Origin: Sphingobium naphthae
GTDB lineage: Bacteria > Pseudomonadota > Alphaproteobacteria > Sphingomonadales > Sphingomonadaceae
Assembly (NCBI RefSeq): GCF_020782235.1
Contig: NZ_JAJGNO010000002.1
Location: 372,001-436,000, forward strand
Length of the DNA: 64,000 bases
Direction: 5' to 3'
Below are positions 37,747 through 46,569 of this stretch, one piece after another. The notes beneath the pieces were generated by a model that was not told where the DNA came from, did no database searches, and was given only the letters and a program-made list of their open reading frames with translations. Each line of letters opens with the position of its first letter. The stretch's first letter is position 1. The position numbers and the translations under genes were made by a program.

Positions 37747-38441
37747 GCGGCGCGGCCGTCATCATCGGCGCGTCGGGCGGCATCGGCGGCGCGTTCCGGA
37801 CGCTGCTGGAGGAGGAAGGCGCCTTCGCGCCCGTGCACGGCTTTGCCCGATCCTCCACCGGCGCGAACCATATCGACCTGCTGGACGAAGCCAGCATCGC
37901 GGCCGCCGCCGCCCATGTCGCGCGCGGCCCCGCGCCCGCCCTCATTTTCGTCGCGACGGGCCTGCTGCACGAAGGCGATCGCGGCCCGGAAAAGGCGCTG
38001 CGCGACGTCGATCCCGACTGGCTGGCGCGCAGCTATGCCGTCAACGCGATCGGCCCGCTGCTCGTCGCCAAGCATTTCCTGCCGCTGATGCCGCGCACCG
38101 GCCGCACCGTCTTCGCTGCCCTGTCGGCGCGGGTCGGCTCGATCAGCGACAATCGCCTGGGCGGCTGGCACGGCTATCGCGCGTCAAAGGCCGCGCTCAA
38201 CATGCTGGTGCGCACGCTCGCCATCGAGGAAAAGCGCCGCAACGACCGGTCGATCCTCGTCACCCTCCACCCCGGCACGGTCGACACCGCCCTCTCCCGC
38301 CCCTTCCAGGCCAATGTCCCCGACGGCCGCCTGTTCGACCCCGAACGCGCCGCGATGCAGCTGCTCGACGTGATCGAAGCGCTCAAACCCACCGACAGCG
38401 GCAAGCTGCTCGACTATCAGGGCGAGGAAATCCCCTTCTGA
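37743..38441 (+). CDS. SDR-family oxidoreductase (C-factor-like)
   Basis: 232 residues. Truncated-looking SDR of the CsgA/C-factor type: cofactor loop IGASGGIGGAF (near 8-18), a shorter central region, Ser in FAALSARVGS, YxxxK as GYRASK, then LHPGTVDTALSRPF. It lacks the VDGG tail of classical SDRs, which is normal for this subgroup. ATGA overlap with yaaA couples their translation. The biological role of these proteins is not settled; carbonyl detoxification under oxidative stress would suit the context (inference). Confidence 0.88.
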   Translation: MSGAAVIIGASGGIGGAFRTLLEEEGAFAPVHGFARSSTGANHIDLLDEASIAAAAAHVARGPAPALIFVATGLLHEGDRGPEKALRDVDPDWLARSYAVNAIGPLLVAKHFLPLMPRTGRTVFAALSARVGSISDNRLGGWHGYRASKAALNMLVRTLAIEEKRRNDRSILVTLHPGTVDTALSRPFQANVPDGRLFDPERAAMQLLDVIEALKPTDSGKLLDYQGEEIPF

Positions 38442-38544
38442 CGGCACCGCCGCCGCTGGACGCATCGCAGAAGGCGCGATAGGGCATGGAACCAGGATCG
38501 CAGCTGTTCATTGGGGCGAGCGATCGGCCTTTCGGGAAGCAGGC

Positions 38545-38763
38545 ATGGAACAATCGGAATTGCTGCGGCGCATGTGGGGGCGCGTGGACCTGTGCCGCCG
38601 CCTCGCCATCACGACCACCGATCCGCATACCGCCAATGCCCTCATACAGATGGCCAATGAAGGCGAAGCCGACATCCGCCGCCTCATGACGGAACGGGAC
38701 ATAAGCGCCTCGCTGATCCCGCCGACCCCCGGCGCGCGCCGCGTCCGTCAGGCCAGCCGGTAG
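38545..38763 (+). CDS. Small hypothetical protein
   Basis: A 72-residue frame starting ATG 38545 after GGGAAGCAGGC. It is mostly helical by composition (MEQSELLRRMWGRVDLC..., ALIQMANEGEADIRRLM), with two cysteine-poor amphipathic stretches and a basic tail ending RRVRQASR. I do not recognise a family. Its last 16 bases overlap the end of the convergent response-regulator gene. Composition and the ribosome site make it plausible, but a chance frame in GC-rich DNA cannot be excluded. Confidence 0.5.
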   Translation: MEQSELLRRMWGRVDLCRRLAITTTDPHTANALIQMANEGEADIRRLMTERDISASLIPPTPGARRVRQASR

Positions 38764-39422
38764 CCCACACCCGGTTCGTTGCGGATGATCGCCGGGCGCG
38801 ACGGGTCATCCTCGACCTTGCGCCGCAGCGCGCGGATGGCGACGCGCAGATATTCCACATCCTCGCGATGCGCCTTGCCCCAAACCCGCTCCAGCAGCAT
38901 CGCATGGGTCAGCACGCGCCCGCCCGCCTCCACCAGCGCCTGCAGCAGCGCATATTCCCGGGGCGTCAATGACAAGGGGCGCTCGGACGCCCAGGCCTCG
39001 TGCCGGTCTGGCGCCATGCGGATCGGCCCATGGACCAGCGTCCCGCCCGGCGGCGGTGCGGCGCCGTTCTGCCGCAAGGCCGCGCGCACCCGCGCGCGCA
39101 CCTCGTCGCCGTCGAACGGCTTGGTGATATAGTCGGCCGCGCCCAGGTCCAGCGCCGCCACCTTCTCCGCGACATCGCTGCGCGCCGAAATCACCAGCAC
39201 CGGCACGGGGGCCAGCGCCCGCACCGCGCCGATCAGCTCCAGCCCGTCGCGATCGGGCAGCCCCAGGTCCAGCAGCACCGCGTCGATGCCGCCGCGTCCC
39301 GCGATCGCCAGCGCCTCGCGCCCGTTGGCGGCCGCTGCCACGTCATGTCCGTCGACCGCCAGCACGACGCTGAGCAGCCGCAGGATCGCCGGCTCGTCAT
39401 CGACGCACAGGATGCGGCTCAT
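38748..39422 (-). CDS. kdpE: KdpE-like OmpR-family response regulator
   Basis: 224 residues. Receiver domain with phospho-acceptor Asp52 (LLDLGLPDRDG) and acidic patch Asp8-Asp9, then an OmpR/PhoB winged helix ending EYLRVAIRALRRKVEDDPSRP and GVGYRLA, closest in wording to KdpE. ATG at 39422 lies in an ATGA overlap with the sensor kinase gene, so the pair is coupled. No kdpFABC genes are present; the operon instead starts with kup. It probably binds direct repeats upstream of kup (42808-42859) and links kup expression to potassium or osmotic state (inference). Confidence 0.9.
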   Translation of the reverse strand: MSRILCVDDEPAILRLLSVVLAVDGHDVAAAANGREALAIAGRGGIDAVLLDLGLPDRDGLELIGAVRALAPVPVLVISARSDVAEKVAALDLGAADYITKPFDGDEVRARVRAALRQNGAAPPPGGTLVHGPIRMAPDRHEAWASERPLSLTPREYALLQALVEAGGRVLTHAMLLERVWGKAHREDVEYLRVAIRALRRKVEDDPSRPAIIRNEPGVGYRLA

Positions 39423-40852
39423 GGCCCGGCGCGCCCGGCCTGCGGCAGGACCAGCGTGAAACATGCGCCGCCGCCCGGCGCGTCGTCGATGGTGACGCTC
39501 ATGCCCATCGCATCGGCAAATCCCTTGACAATTGCAAGGCCAAGGCCGCTCCCCTGGCGCGTGTCGCCGCCCTCGCCCCGCGCGAAGCGGTCGAAGATCC
39601 GCGTCCGCTCATGCGCCGGCACGCCCGGTCCATCGTCGCTGACGCGCAGCCGCACCGCCGCGCCGTCCGCCTTGGCGGCAACGATCACGCGCGCGCGCGC
39701 ATGGCGCAGGCCATTGTCGATCAGGTTGGCCAGAATATGATGCAGCAGGATCGGGTCGCCCCGCACGAAGGGCAGGTCGGGCGCAATATCCTGCGCCAGC
39801 GCGATCTCGGACGCGTTGCGGACGCTGTCGCACGCGCTCCCCACCACGTCGACCAGGTCCAGGCTCTCCAGCTGCGGCGTCAGCAACCCCGCCTCGATCC
39901 GCGCCACCTCGATCAGGTCGGTCATCATCCGCTCGATCCGCTGCGCCGCCGCCAGCGCATCGCGCGCATCGGGCCGTTCGCTAGCCAGTTCGGCCAGCCG
40001 CCCGCTGATGATCGTCAGCGGCGTGCGGAAATCATGCGCCAGCGACGCCAGCAGCGTGCGCCGCAGCCGGTCCCGCTCCTCCAGCCCCTCGCGGGCGCGC
40101 CGCTCCGCCTCCAGAGCCGCCCGGTCGCGGCATTGGCCGATCAGCAGCGCCAGCTGGCGCAGATGGTGAAGCTCGCTCTCCGGCCGCGTGCGCCCATCCG
40201 CCGGCCGCGTCAGCGCCAGCACCTCGCGGCCCGCCTGCCGGGCCGGCCGCAGCGGCAGGACGCTCCAGTCCGCCGCCGTCATCACCGGCGTGCCATGGCC
40301 GGTGCCGTCGCCATTGTGCAGCGCCCAGGCGGCGGCGGCCAGGTCCAGCGCGCTCAGCCGCCCGTCCGGCTGGGACAAGCGCTCCTCGTCCAGCAGCAGC
40401 AGCGGGCCGTAGCGCGCCTCGATGAAGGCGATCCCGTCCTGCAGAGCGCCTTCCGGCTCCGGTGCGGCCAGGAGCGCCGACAGCGCGGCCGCTTCCTCGC
40501 TCAGCCGCGCCCGCGCCCGCGCCTCGGCCTCGCGCGCGGTCAGCCGCGACGCCAGCCGACTGGTCACCAGCGCCACCGCCCCCAGCACGAAGACGCTGAC
40601 CAGATTGTCCAGCCGATGCACCTGCAATGTGTAGCGCGGCTCGATCAGGAAGAAATTATAGCAGGCCGCCCCGCCCAGCGCGGCGACCAGCCCCGGTCCG
40701 AGCCCGCCCCGCACCGCCGCCAGCAGCACCGGCAGCAGGAACAGCAGCGCGGCCGACGCCAGCCCGAGGAGCGGCAACTGGCTGGCCGCCATCCAGGTGA
40801 CGAGCGCGACGGCCAGCAAGGCTTCGGCAAAGGCGGTGGCGCGTCGCGTCAT
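39419..40852 (-). CDS. Short KdpD-like sensor histidine kinase
   Basis: 477 residues, about half of E. coli KdpD. It begins directly with the four-helix DUF4118 membrane region (about 10-100: LLAVALVTWMAASQLPLLGL to LVTSRLASRL, including YNFFLIEPRYT), followed by a GAF-like segment, the HisKA box with His273 (SLAHDFRTPLTII) and an HATPase domain (NLIDNGLRHA, GSGLGLAIVKGF). The N-terminal KdpD and UspA-like domains, which bind nucleotides and c-di-AMP in full-length KdpD, are missing. AGGAG precedes the ATG. It lies 8 bases after kup and overlaps the response-regulator gene. Confidence 0.9.
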   Translation of the reverse strand: MTRRATAFAEALLAVALVTWMAASQLPLLGLASAALLFLLPVLLAAVRGGLGPGLVAALGGAACYNFFLIEPRYTLQVHRLDNLVSVFVLGAVALVTSRLASRLTAREAEARARARLSEEAAALSALLAAPEPEGALQDGIAFIEARYGPLLLLDEERLSQPDGRLSALDLAAAAWALHNGDGTGHGTPVMTAADWSVLPLRPARQAGREVLALTRPADGRTRPESELHHLRQLALLIGQCRDRAALEAERRAREGLEERDRLRRTLLASLAHDFRTPLTIISGRLAELASERPDARDALAAAQRIERMMTDLIEVARIEAGLLTPQLESLDLVDVVGSACDSVRNASEIALAQDIAPDLPFVRGDPILLHHILANLIDNGLRHARARVIVAAKADGAAVRLRVSDDGPGVPAHERTRIFDRFARGEGGDTRQGSGLGLAIVKGFADAMGMSVTIDDAPGGGACFTLVLPQAGRAGP

Positions 40853-40860
40853 GGCCGCTC

Positions 40861-42765
40861 CTATAGCTCAACCTGGCTGCCCAGTTCGACCACGCGATTG
40901 GGCGGGATGGTGAAATAGGCAGTCGGGTCGGCGGCGTTGCGATGCAGGAACATGTAGACCGTCGTCATCCAGCGCGGCAGCGCGGGGCGCGTGCCCACCC
41001 GGATTGCGCTGCGCCCGACGAAGAAGGACGTCCCGCCCGGCCCCGCCAGCAGCCCCTCGCGCCGCGCCAGGTCGCTCGGCACGTCGACCGCATCCATATA
41101 GCCATAGCTCAGCCGCGCCTTGATGAAATCGCCGTCGATCCGCTCGGTCGCCAGCCGGTCCTGCGGCGCGACATGGGGCGATCCCTGCCGCTCGACGGTC
41201 AGGATGATGTTGGTCCGGTGCAGCGCCTTGTTGTGCTTGAGGTTGTGGAGCAGCGCCGATGGCGCGATGTCGGCATCCTGCGTCAGGAAGACCGCCACCC
41301 CCTCGATCCGCAGCGGCGGCCGCGCCTTGATTGCGGCGACGAACTCCGCCAGCGGCACGCCCTGCCCCGCCGCGCGGGTGCGCGCCGCCTGGCGTCCCTT
41401 CACCCAGACCGCGATCACCAGCCCGACCATCGCCGCCACCAGCAGCGGCACCCAGCCGCCCTCGCTGACGCGCAGGATGTTGGCGCCGAAAAAGAACAGG
41501 TCGAGCGCCAGGAAGGGCGCGACCAGCATCGCCGTCCACACCGGATCCCACTGCCAATATTTCCACGCGATGATGAAGGCGAGGCAGGTCGTCACCACCA
41601 TCGTGCCGGTCACCGCAATGCCATAGGCCGCCGCCATGGCGGAGCTGGAGCGGAAGCCGAACACCAGCACCAGCACGCCCGCCAGCACCAGCCAGTTGAT
41701 GACGGGCATGTAGATCTGGCCGATCTGGTCGGCCGACGTCTGGCGGATATGCATGCGCGGCAGCAGCCCCAGCGCGATCGCCTGATGCGTGAGCGAATAG
41801 GCGCCGGTGATCACCGCCTGGCTGGCGATGATCGTCGCGCAGGTGGCAAGGATGACGAGCGGCGCGCGCAGCGCCTCGGGCGCCATGATGAAGAACCAGT
41901 CGGCATTGGCGAGCGGCTGCCCGGCCGCCTGCGCCGCAGCGAGCGCCTGCAGCGCCAGCGCGCCCTGACCCAGATAGTTGAGCGAGAGCGCCGGCCAGAC
42001 GAAGGACAGCCAGCCCAGCTGGATCGGCCTGCGCCCGAAATGCCCCATATCCGCGATCAGCGCCTCCGCGCCCGTCACCGTCAGGAACACCGCGCCCAGC
42101 ACGAACAGGCCGGTCGTCCCGTGCGACAGCAGGAAGCGACAGGCGTTGACCGGGTTGAAGGCGTGCAGGATCTCGGGCGCCTGCATGATATGCCACAGGC
42201 CCAGCGCCGCCAGGCTGAGGAACCAGATCAGGCAGACCGGGCCGAACAGCACCGCCACCCGGGCCGTGCCATGCGCCTGGATCGCGAACAGCGCGACCAA
42301 TATGCCCACCGTCACGCCCAGGATCATCGATTGCGACATGCCATCGAGGCCGGGGATGGTCTTGAGCCCCTCCACCGCCGACAGCACCGACAGGGCCGGC
42401 GTGATGATGGCGTCGCCGTAGAACAGCGCCGCGCCCGTCGCGCCCAGCACCGCGACGACCAGCCAGCGCCCGCCTGTCGCGCGCCGCGCCAGCGCCATCA
42501 GCGACAGCACGCCGCCCTCCCCGCCATTGTCCATGCGGGTGAGGAACAGCACATATTTCATGGTGACGACGATGATCAGCGCCCAGAGCGCCAGCGACAG
42601 CACGCCGATGATCTCGCCCCGGCTGATGCCGTCCTGCGCCGCCTGCGCCAGCGCCTCGCGAAAGGCGTAGAGCGGACTGGTGCCGATGTCGCCATAGACC
42701 ACCCCGATCGCGCCGAGCGTCAGCGCGGCGAGGCTATTGCGTTTGGAATGCGATGCGTCGTGCAA
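40861..42765 (-). CDS. kup: Kup-family potassium:proton symporter
   Basis: About 634 residues: roughly 12 membrane helices (GAIGVVYGDIGTSPLYAFREAL in the first, abridged) and a hydrophilic C-terminal domain of about 180 residues ending VELGSQVEL. Low-affinity potassium uptake across the inner membrane. I favour a TTG start at 42765 because GGAGG sits 5 bases before it and the resulting N-terminus matches family length; the ATG at 42795 has GGAG only 2 bases away, and a still longer frame to 42921 is unlikely. First gene of an operon with the KdpD-like kinase and KdpE-like regulator; three phased CGTAAAA repeats lie upstream. Confidence 0.93.
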   Translation of the reverse strand: MHDASHSKRNSLAALTLGAIGVVYGDIGTSPLYAFREALAQAAQDGISRGEIIGVLSLALWALIIVVTMKYVLFLTRMDNGGEGGVLSLMALARRATGGRWLVVAVLGATGAALFYGDAIITPALSVLSAVEGLKTIPGLDGMSQSMILGVTVGILVALFAIQAHGTARVAVLFGPVCLIWFLSLAALGLWHIMQAPEILHAFNPVNACRFLLSHGTTGLFVLGAVFLTVTGAEALIADMGHFGRRPIQLGWLSFVWPALSLNYLGQGALALQALAAAQAAGQPLANADWFFIMAPEALRAPLVILATCATIIASQAVITGAYSLTHQAIALGLLPRMHIRQTSADQIGQIYMPVINWLVLAGVLVLVFGFRSSSAMAAAYGIAVTGTMVVTTCLAFIIAWKYWQWDPVWTAMLVAPFLALDLFFFGANILRVSEGGWVPLLVAAMVGLVIAVWVKGRQAARTRAAGQGVPLAEFVAAIKARPPLRIEGVAVFLTQDADIAPSALLHNLKHNKALHRTNIILTVERQGSPHVAPQDRLATERIDGDFIKARLSYGYMDAVDVPSDLARREGLLAGPGGTSFFVGRSAIRVGTRPALPRWMTTVYMFLHRNAADPTAYFTIPPNRVVELGSQVEL

Positions 42766-42807
42766 GAGGACCTCCGATATGGATGTCCTCGCCATGGCTC
42801 CGATCGG

Positions 42808-42859
42808 CGTAAAATCGCCATGCGAAGCCGGTGACCACGGCGTAAAATCCTCGTAAAAA
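42808..42859 (-). promoter_or_regulatory. Phased direct repeats upstream of kup
   Basis: Three copies of CGTAAAA(T/A), read on the plus strand, start at 42808, 42841 and 42852. Spacings are 33 and 11 bases, exact multiples of 11. The first two extend to GGCGTAAAATC. OmpR/PhoB-type regulators bind direct repeats spaced by 11 bases, so this is a candidate site for the KdpE-like regulator of the same operon. Confidence 0.5.
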
Positions 42860-42983
42860 TGGGCGAGTACTTGAAAGGCAAAGCCCGCATGTTGGACTCC
42901 TGTTGCACATGATGGCAGCATCGGCTAGCCTCATCGCGGAAACGCGCCGCAACCGCGGTTCACGCATAGGGAGGGGTTGGATC

Positions 42984-45443
42984 ATGCCAGAATGCGGCAC
43001 CATCGTTGCGCGCCCTGCGCCATTCTGGCGGCGCTTTCGCCTGGCCTTCTTCCTGCTTCTCGCCTGCGCGCTGGGAACCGGCGCCGCCTTCGCGGACAAG
43101 GCGCAGGCGGCGCCTCGCGCAATCACGCCCCTGCCCGATGGCTGGCGCTTCTATCAGGGCGACCCGCAGGGCGCGGAAAGCCCCGCGCTGGACGATAGCG
43201 GCTGGCGGCCGGTGTCGGTGCCCCATGACTGGGCGATCGCCGGCCCCTTCGACAAGGATGCGAAGGCGGCGGGTGAAAATGGCTTCCTGCCCAGCGGCGT
43301 CGCCTGGTATCGGCGCGCCCTGGCGCTCGCGCCGACGCCGGGGCGGCGCTATTTCCTCGAATTTGACGGCATCATGGAACGCAGCGGCGTCTGGGTGAAC
43401 GGCCATCATGTCGGCTATCGCCCGATGGGCTATGTCAGCCTGCGCTACGACATCACCCGCCATCTGCGCGCGGACGGGCGCAACATCATCGCCGTGCGCG
43501 CCGACACCTCCGCCGCTCCGTCCTCGCGCTGGTATAGCGGCGCGGGCATCTACCGGCATGTCCGCCTGATCGAAACCGGCGACGTCCACATCCCGCAGGG
43601 CGGCGCCTTCGTCCATGCCAGCGCGATCGACGGCGACCGCGCGACCATCGCCGTCGCCACCGACATCAGCAACGCCGCCGCGACGGCGGCGGAGGTGACG
43701 GTCGATCTGGTGCTGACCGATCCGCAAGGACGGCAGGTCGCGCACCGCAGCGCACCGGTCGCCCTGGTCGATGCCGGCCGCACCCGCACCGTGGCGCTGG
43801 ACGTGCCGCTGACGCAGCTGCGCCGCTGGGACTTGGACGATCCCGCCCTGTACCGCGCGACGATCCGCCTGCTCGCGGACGACGGCGCGGTGCTGGATGA
43901 TCGGCAGGTGCGCTTTGGCGTGCGGGACGCGCGGTTCGAGGCCGCGACCGGCTTCTGGCTCAACGGCCGCAACGTCAAGCTGAAGGGCGTGGCGCTCCAT
44001 CATGATGGCGGCGCGGTCGGCGCGGCGGTGCCGCTCGACGTCTGGCGCCAGCGCTTCACCGCCCTCAAGGCGCTGGGCGTCAACGCCATCCGCACTGCCC
44101 ATAATGTTCCCAGCCCCGACTTTCTCGACCTCGCCGACGAACTCGGCCTCGTCGTCATGGACGAACTGTTCGACCAGTGGAACGTCGCCAAGACGCCGGA
44201 GGATTATCATCTTTTCTTCGGCGACTGGCACAAGCGCGACACGCTCGACATGGTGCGGCGCGATCGCAACCATCCCAGCATCATCCTGTGGAGCGCAGGC
44301 AACGAGATTCACGACACCGCTTATCCGGTCCAGGCCAAGGCGGCGCTGCGCAGCATCCTCGACATCATCCACACCGCCGATCCCTCGCGCCCTGTCACCA
44401 TGGCGCTGTTCCGCCCCAATGTGACCAAGGATTATGACAATGGCCTGGCCGACATGCTCGACGTCATCGGCCAGAATTATCGCGAGAATGAACTGATCGC
44501 CGCCAGCCGGCAAAAGCCCGACCGCAAGATCATCGGCACCGAAAACGGCCATAACCGCAGCAACTGGGTGCCGGTACGCGACTATGCTCCCTATGCCGGC
44601 ATGTTCCTGTGGACGGGCATCGATTATCTGGGCGAGGCGAACCGTTCGGGCTGGCCCAATATCCAGAGCCCCGCCGGCCTGCTCGACCGCACCGGCCGGC
44701 AGAAGATCATCGGCATGCAGCGCGAAAGCTGGTGGTCGGACAAGCCCGTCCTCCATGTCGTGCGCAATGCCGATCCCGATGCCGCCGGCCCGGCGACCGA
44801 CGGCGCGGGCGGGCCCAACCAGCCGGCCCTGCCGACCATGATCGCCGTCGCCACGCCCCGGCCCAAGGTCGCCCTGTTCGATGACTGGACGCCGCAGGAC
44901 AGCAGTCCGCATGACGAAGTGGTCGAAGTCTACAGCAATTGCGACCGGGTGGAGGCCTTTATCAACGGCCGCTCGCTTGGCGCGCAGCCGATCCAGGCCG
45001 ACGCGTCGCCGCGCCGCTGGACCGTGCGCTATGCCCCGGGCGAGGTGCGCGCCCAATGCCTCGACGCTGGCCGGACGCAAGTCTTCGACAGTCTGCGCAC
45101 CGCTGGCCCGCCGGTCGCCATCCTGCTGGAGGCGGACGCGCCGACCGTCGGCTCGACCTTCGACGATCTCGTCTATGTCCGCGCGCGCGTCGTCGACGCC
45201 CATGGCGTGACCGTGCCGTCCGCCAGCCACCGCCTGCATTTCGCCGTCGCTGGCGCAGGAACGCTCGTCGCCACCGACAATGGCTCCTCGGTCGATCACA
45301 CCCCCTTCGCTTCGCCGGATCGCGCGGCGCTCGACGGGCATGCCGTGGCGCTGGTGCGCGGCGCGGGCGCGGGTCGCCTGACCGTCAGCGCGACCGCCGA
45401 TGGCCTTGCGCGTGGCGCCGTGACGCTTCAGGCCCGGCGCTGA
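42984..45443 (+). CDS. Glycoside hydrolase family 2 beta-galactosidase-like enzyme
   Basis: 819 residues. Signal region 1 to about 42 (basic RRFRLAF then FFLLLACALGTGAAFA). GH2 sugar-binding domain (WRPVSVPHDWAI, YRPMGYVSLRYDIT), immunoglobulin-like domain, TIM barrel with acid/base Glu441 (WSAGNEIHD) and nucleophile Glu520 (IIGTENGHN), then DUF4982 and a C-terminal Big-like domain (TVGSTFDDLVYVRARVVD). The ATG at 42984 follows GGGAGGGG. It is secreted or periplasmic. It stands alone, with no transporter or regulator of sugar type adjacent, and is divergent from kup. Beta-galactosidase or another exo-glycosidase specificity cannot be told apart here. Confidence 0.9.
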   Translation: MPECGTIVARPAPFWRRFRLAFFLLLACALGTGAAFADKAQAAPRAITPLPDGWRFYQGDPQGAESPALDDSGWRPVSVPHDWAIAGPFDKDAKAAGENGFLPSGVAWYRRALALAPTPGRRYFLEFDGIMERSGVWVNGHHVGYRPMGYVSLRYDITRHLRADGRNIIAVRADTSAAPSSRWYSGAGIYRHVRLIETGDVHIPQGGAFVHASAIDGDRATIAVATDISNAAATAAEVTVDLVLTDPQGRQVAHRSAPVALVDAGRTRTVALDVPLTQLRRWDLDDPALYRATIRLLADDGAVLDDRQVRFGVRDARFEAATGFWLNGRNVKLKGVALHHDGGAVGAAVPLDVWRQRFTALKALGVNAIRTAHNVPSPDFLDLADELGLVVMDELFDQWNVAKTPEDYHLFFGDWHKRDTLDMVRRDRNHPSIILWSAGNEIHDTAYPVQAKAALRSILDIIHTADPSRPVTMALFRPNVTKDYDNGLADMLDVIGQNYRENELIAASRQKPDRKIIGTENGHNRSNWVPVRDYAPYAGMFLWTGIDYLGEANRSGWPNIQSPAGLLDRTGRQKIIGMQRESWWSDKPVLHVVRNADPDAAGPATDGAGGPNQPALPTMIAVATPRPKVALFDDWTPQDSSPHDEVVEVYSNCDRVEAFINGRSLGAQPIQADASPRRWTVRYAPGEVRAQCLDAGRTQVFDSLRTAGPPVAILLEADAPTVGSTFDDLVYVRARVVDAHGVTVPSASHRLHFAVAGAGTLVATDNGSSVDHTPFASPDRAALDGHAVALVRGAGAGRLTVSATADGLARGAVTLQARR

Positions 45444-45450
45444 CTGACGC

Positions 45451-46395
45451 TCAGGGCTCGATCGCCGCCGGGTGCAGCTGCTGCCGGCGAAAGGCGGTCG
45501 GCGGCATCGACGCCAGCTTCGCGAAGAAGCGCGAGAAATAGGCCGCGTCGCCAAAGCCCAGCCGATGCGCGATCTCGCTGACGCTCATCGGCGTATAGGC
45601 CAGGCATCTCTTCGCCTCGGCCAGCAGATGGTCGTGCAGCAACTCGATCGGCGACATGCCGGTCACGCTCTTGCACGCCAGGCGCAGCTGCGACACGCTG
45701 ACGCATAGCTGCGCGGCCAGGTCCGACACCAGCGGCTGGCGGCGATACTGCGCCTCGATCAGCAGGCGAAAGCGCCGCACCAGCTCGGCTCGCCCGGTCA
45801 GCACCGCGTCAGGCCGATCCTGCACCGGCCAGTGCCGCAGGAACAGCAGCAGCACCGACATCAGCTGGATTTCCGCGCCCAGCGCGCCGCCCCGGCGCCC
45901 CGCCTGCAATTCCTCGGTCAGGGCCGCCATCGCCGGCTCCACCTGCGCGTCGCAGCGCGCGGCCAGCGGAAAGACGCCGCCGCTCTCCAGCACATGGCGC
46001 AGTTCGGGCGCGCGGATCAGCAGGTCATCGAGATAATGAGTCTCGATCGTGATCACCCATCCCTGAGCGGCGCCGGCATAATGGAAGCCGTGGATGCGGT
46101 GCGGCGGCACGACCATGACGCAGCCCGGCGCGAAGGCCTGATTGTCGCCATCGATCATCATATGCCCCTGGCCCTGCTGGCAATAGACGATCTGCGTCAT
46201 GCGCGGATGGGTGTGCGGCTTGATGATCCAGCCGCGCTCGCGGCATCTCTTGTCCAGCGGCTCGACATTGACGAACCAGTCGGACCGGTCGCGGGCATCG
46301 CCATAGAGGATATAGCGCGGCACGGCGGCGGCGCTGACGCTGTTCCCGCCCGGCATCTGTGGCGAAAAGTCCAAATGATTTTCCGTTACCGCCAT
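45451..46395 (-). CDS. AraC-family regulator (PobR-like)
   Basis: 314 residues. N-terminal cupin-like sensor (THPRMTQIVYCQQGQGHMMI, FAPGCVMVVPPHRIHGF) and a C-terminal double HTH (LSDLAAQLCVS-like VSDLAAQLCVSVSQLRLACK, and MSVSEIAHRLGFGDAAYFSRFF). The layout resembles PobR-type regulators of aromatic-acid catabolism. It is divergent from the gallate dioxygenase gene with about 160 bases between, so gallate or a related hydroxybenzoate is a likely inducer. It is convergent with the GH2 gene, only 7 bases apart. Confidence 0.9.
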   Translation of the reverse strand: MAVTENHLDFSPQMPGGNSVSAAAVPRYILYGDARDRSDWFVNVEPLDKRCRERGWIIKPHTHPRMTQIVYCQQGQGHMMIDGDNQAFAPGCVMVVPPHRIHGFHYAGAAQGWVITIETHYLDDLLIRAPELRHVLESGGVFPLAARCDAQVEPAMAALTEELQAGRRGGALGAEIQLMSVLLLFLRHWPVQDRPDAVLTGRAELVRRFRLLIEAQYRRQPLVSDLAAQLCVSVSQLRLACKSVTGMSPIELLHDHLLAEAKRCLAYTPMSVSEIAHRLGFGDAAYFSRFFAKLASMPPTAFRRQQLHPAAIEP

Positions 46396-46476
46396 GGACT
46401 CGCTCTACCCCAGAGCGGAAGATCGCGCAATCGATCGGGCGGGTCGGCCTGTCGGATCGATGTTTTTTAGGAGACG

Positions 46477-46569
46477 ATGCTTGGTCAGGATAGCCGTATC
46501 GCGCGCATTCTCGCGCGCCGCCATCCTGCCGGGCCGTCCGTGCGCAGGACGTTGACGTGGCTACCCTGA
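46477..46569 (+). CDS. Possible 30-residue leader peptide before desB
   Basis: ATG 46477, directly after TTTTTTAGGAGACG, opens a 30-codon frame with six arginines among its last twenty-four residues (MLGQDSRIARILARR... to ...RRTLTWLP). Its TGA at 46567-46569 lies 13 bases inside the gallate dioxygenase gene in another frame. Its ribosome site is better than that of desB itself. It contains the hairpin at 46501-46518. It may couple or attenuate desB translation, or be a chance frame; no family is recognised. Confidence 0.35.
   Translation: MLGQDSRIARILARRHPAGPSVRRTLTWLP
46501..46518 (+). promoter_or_regulatory. Hairpin in the desB leader
   Basis: GCGCGC-ATTCTC-GCGCGC, 6-base stem and 6-base loop, 39 bases before the desB GTG. 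A wider inverted repeat CAGGAT (46486-46491) / ATCCTG (46523-46528) encloses it. It could shape leader translation or be part of an operator. Confidence 0.4.

Noticed and set aside
42960..45554. Minus-strand open frame opposite the GH2 gene
   Set aside because: No recognisable domain; the GH2 enzyme has both catalytic glutamates on the plus strand.
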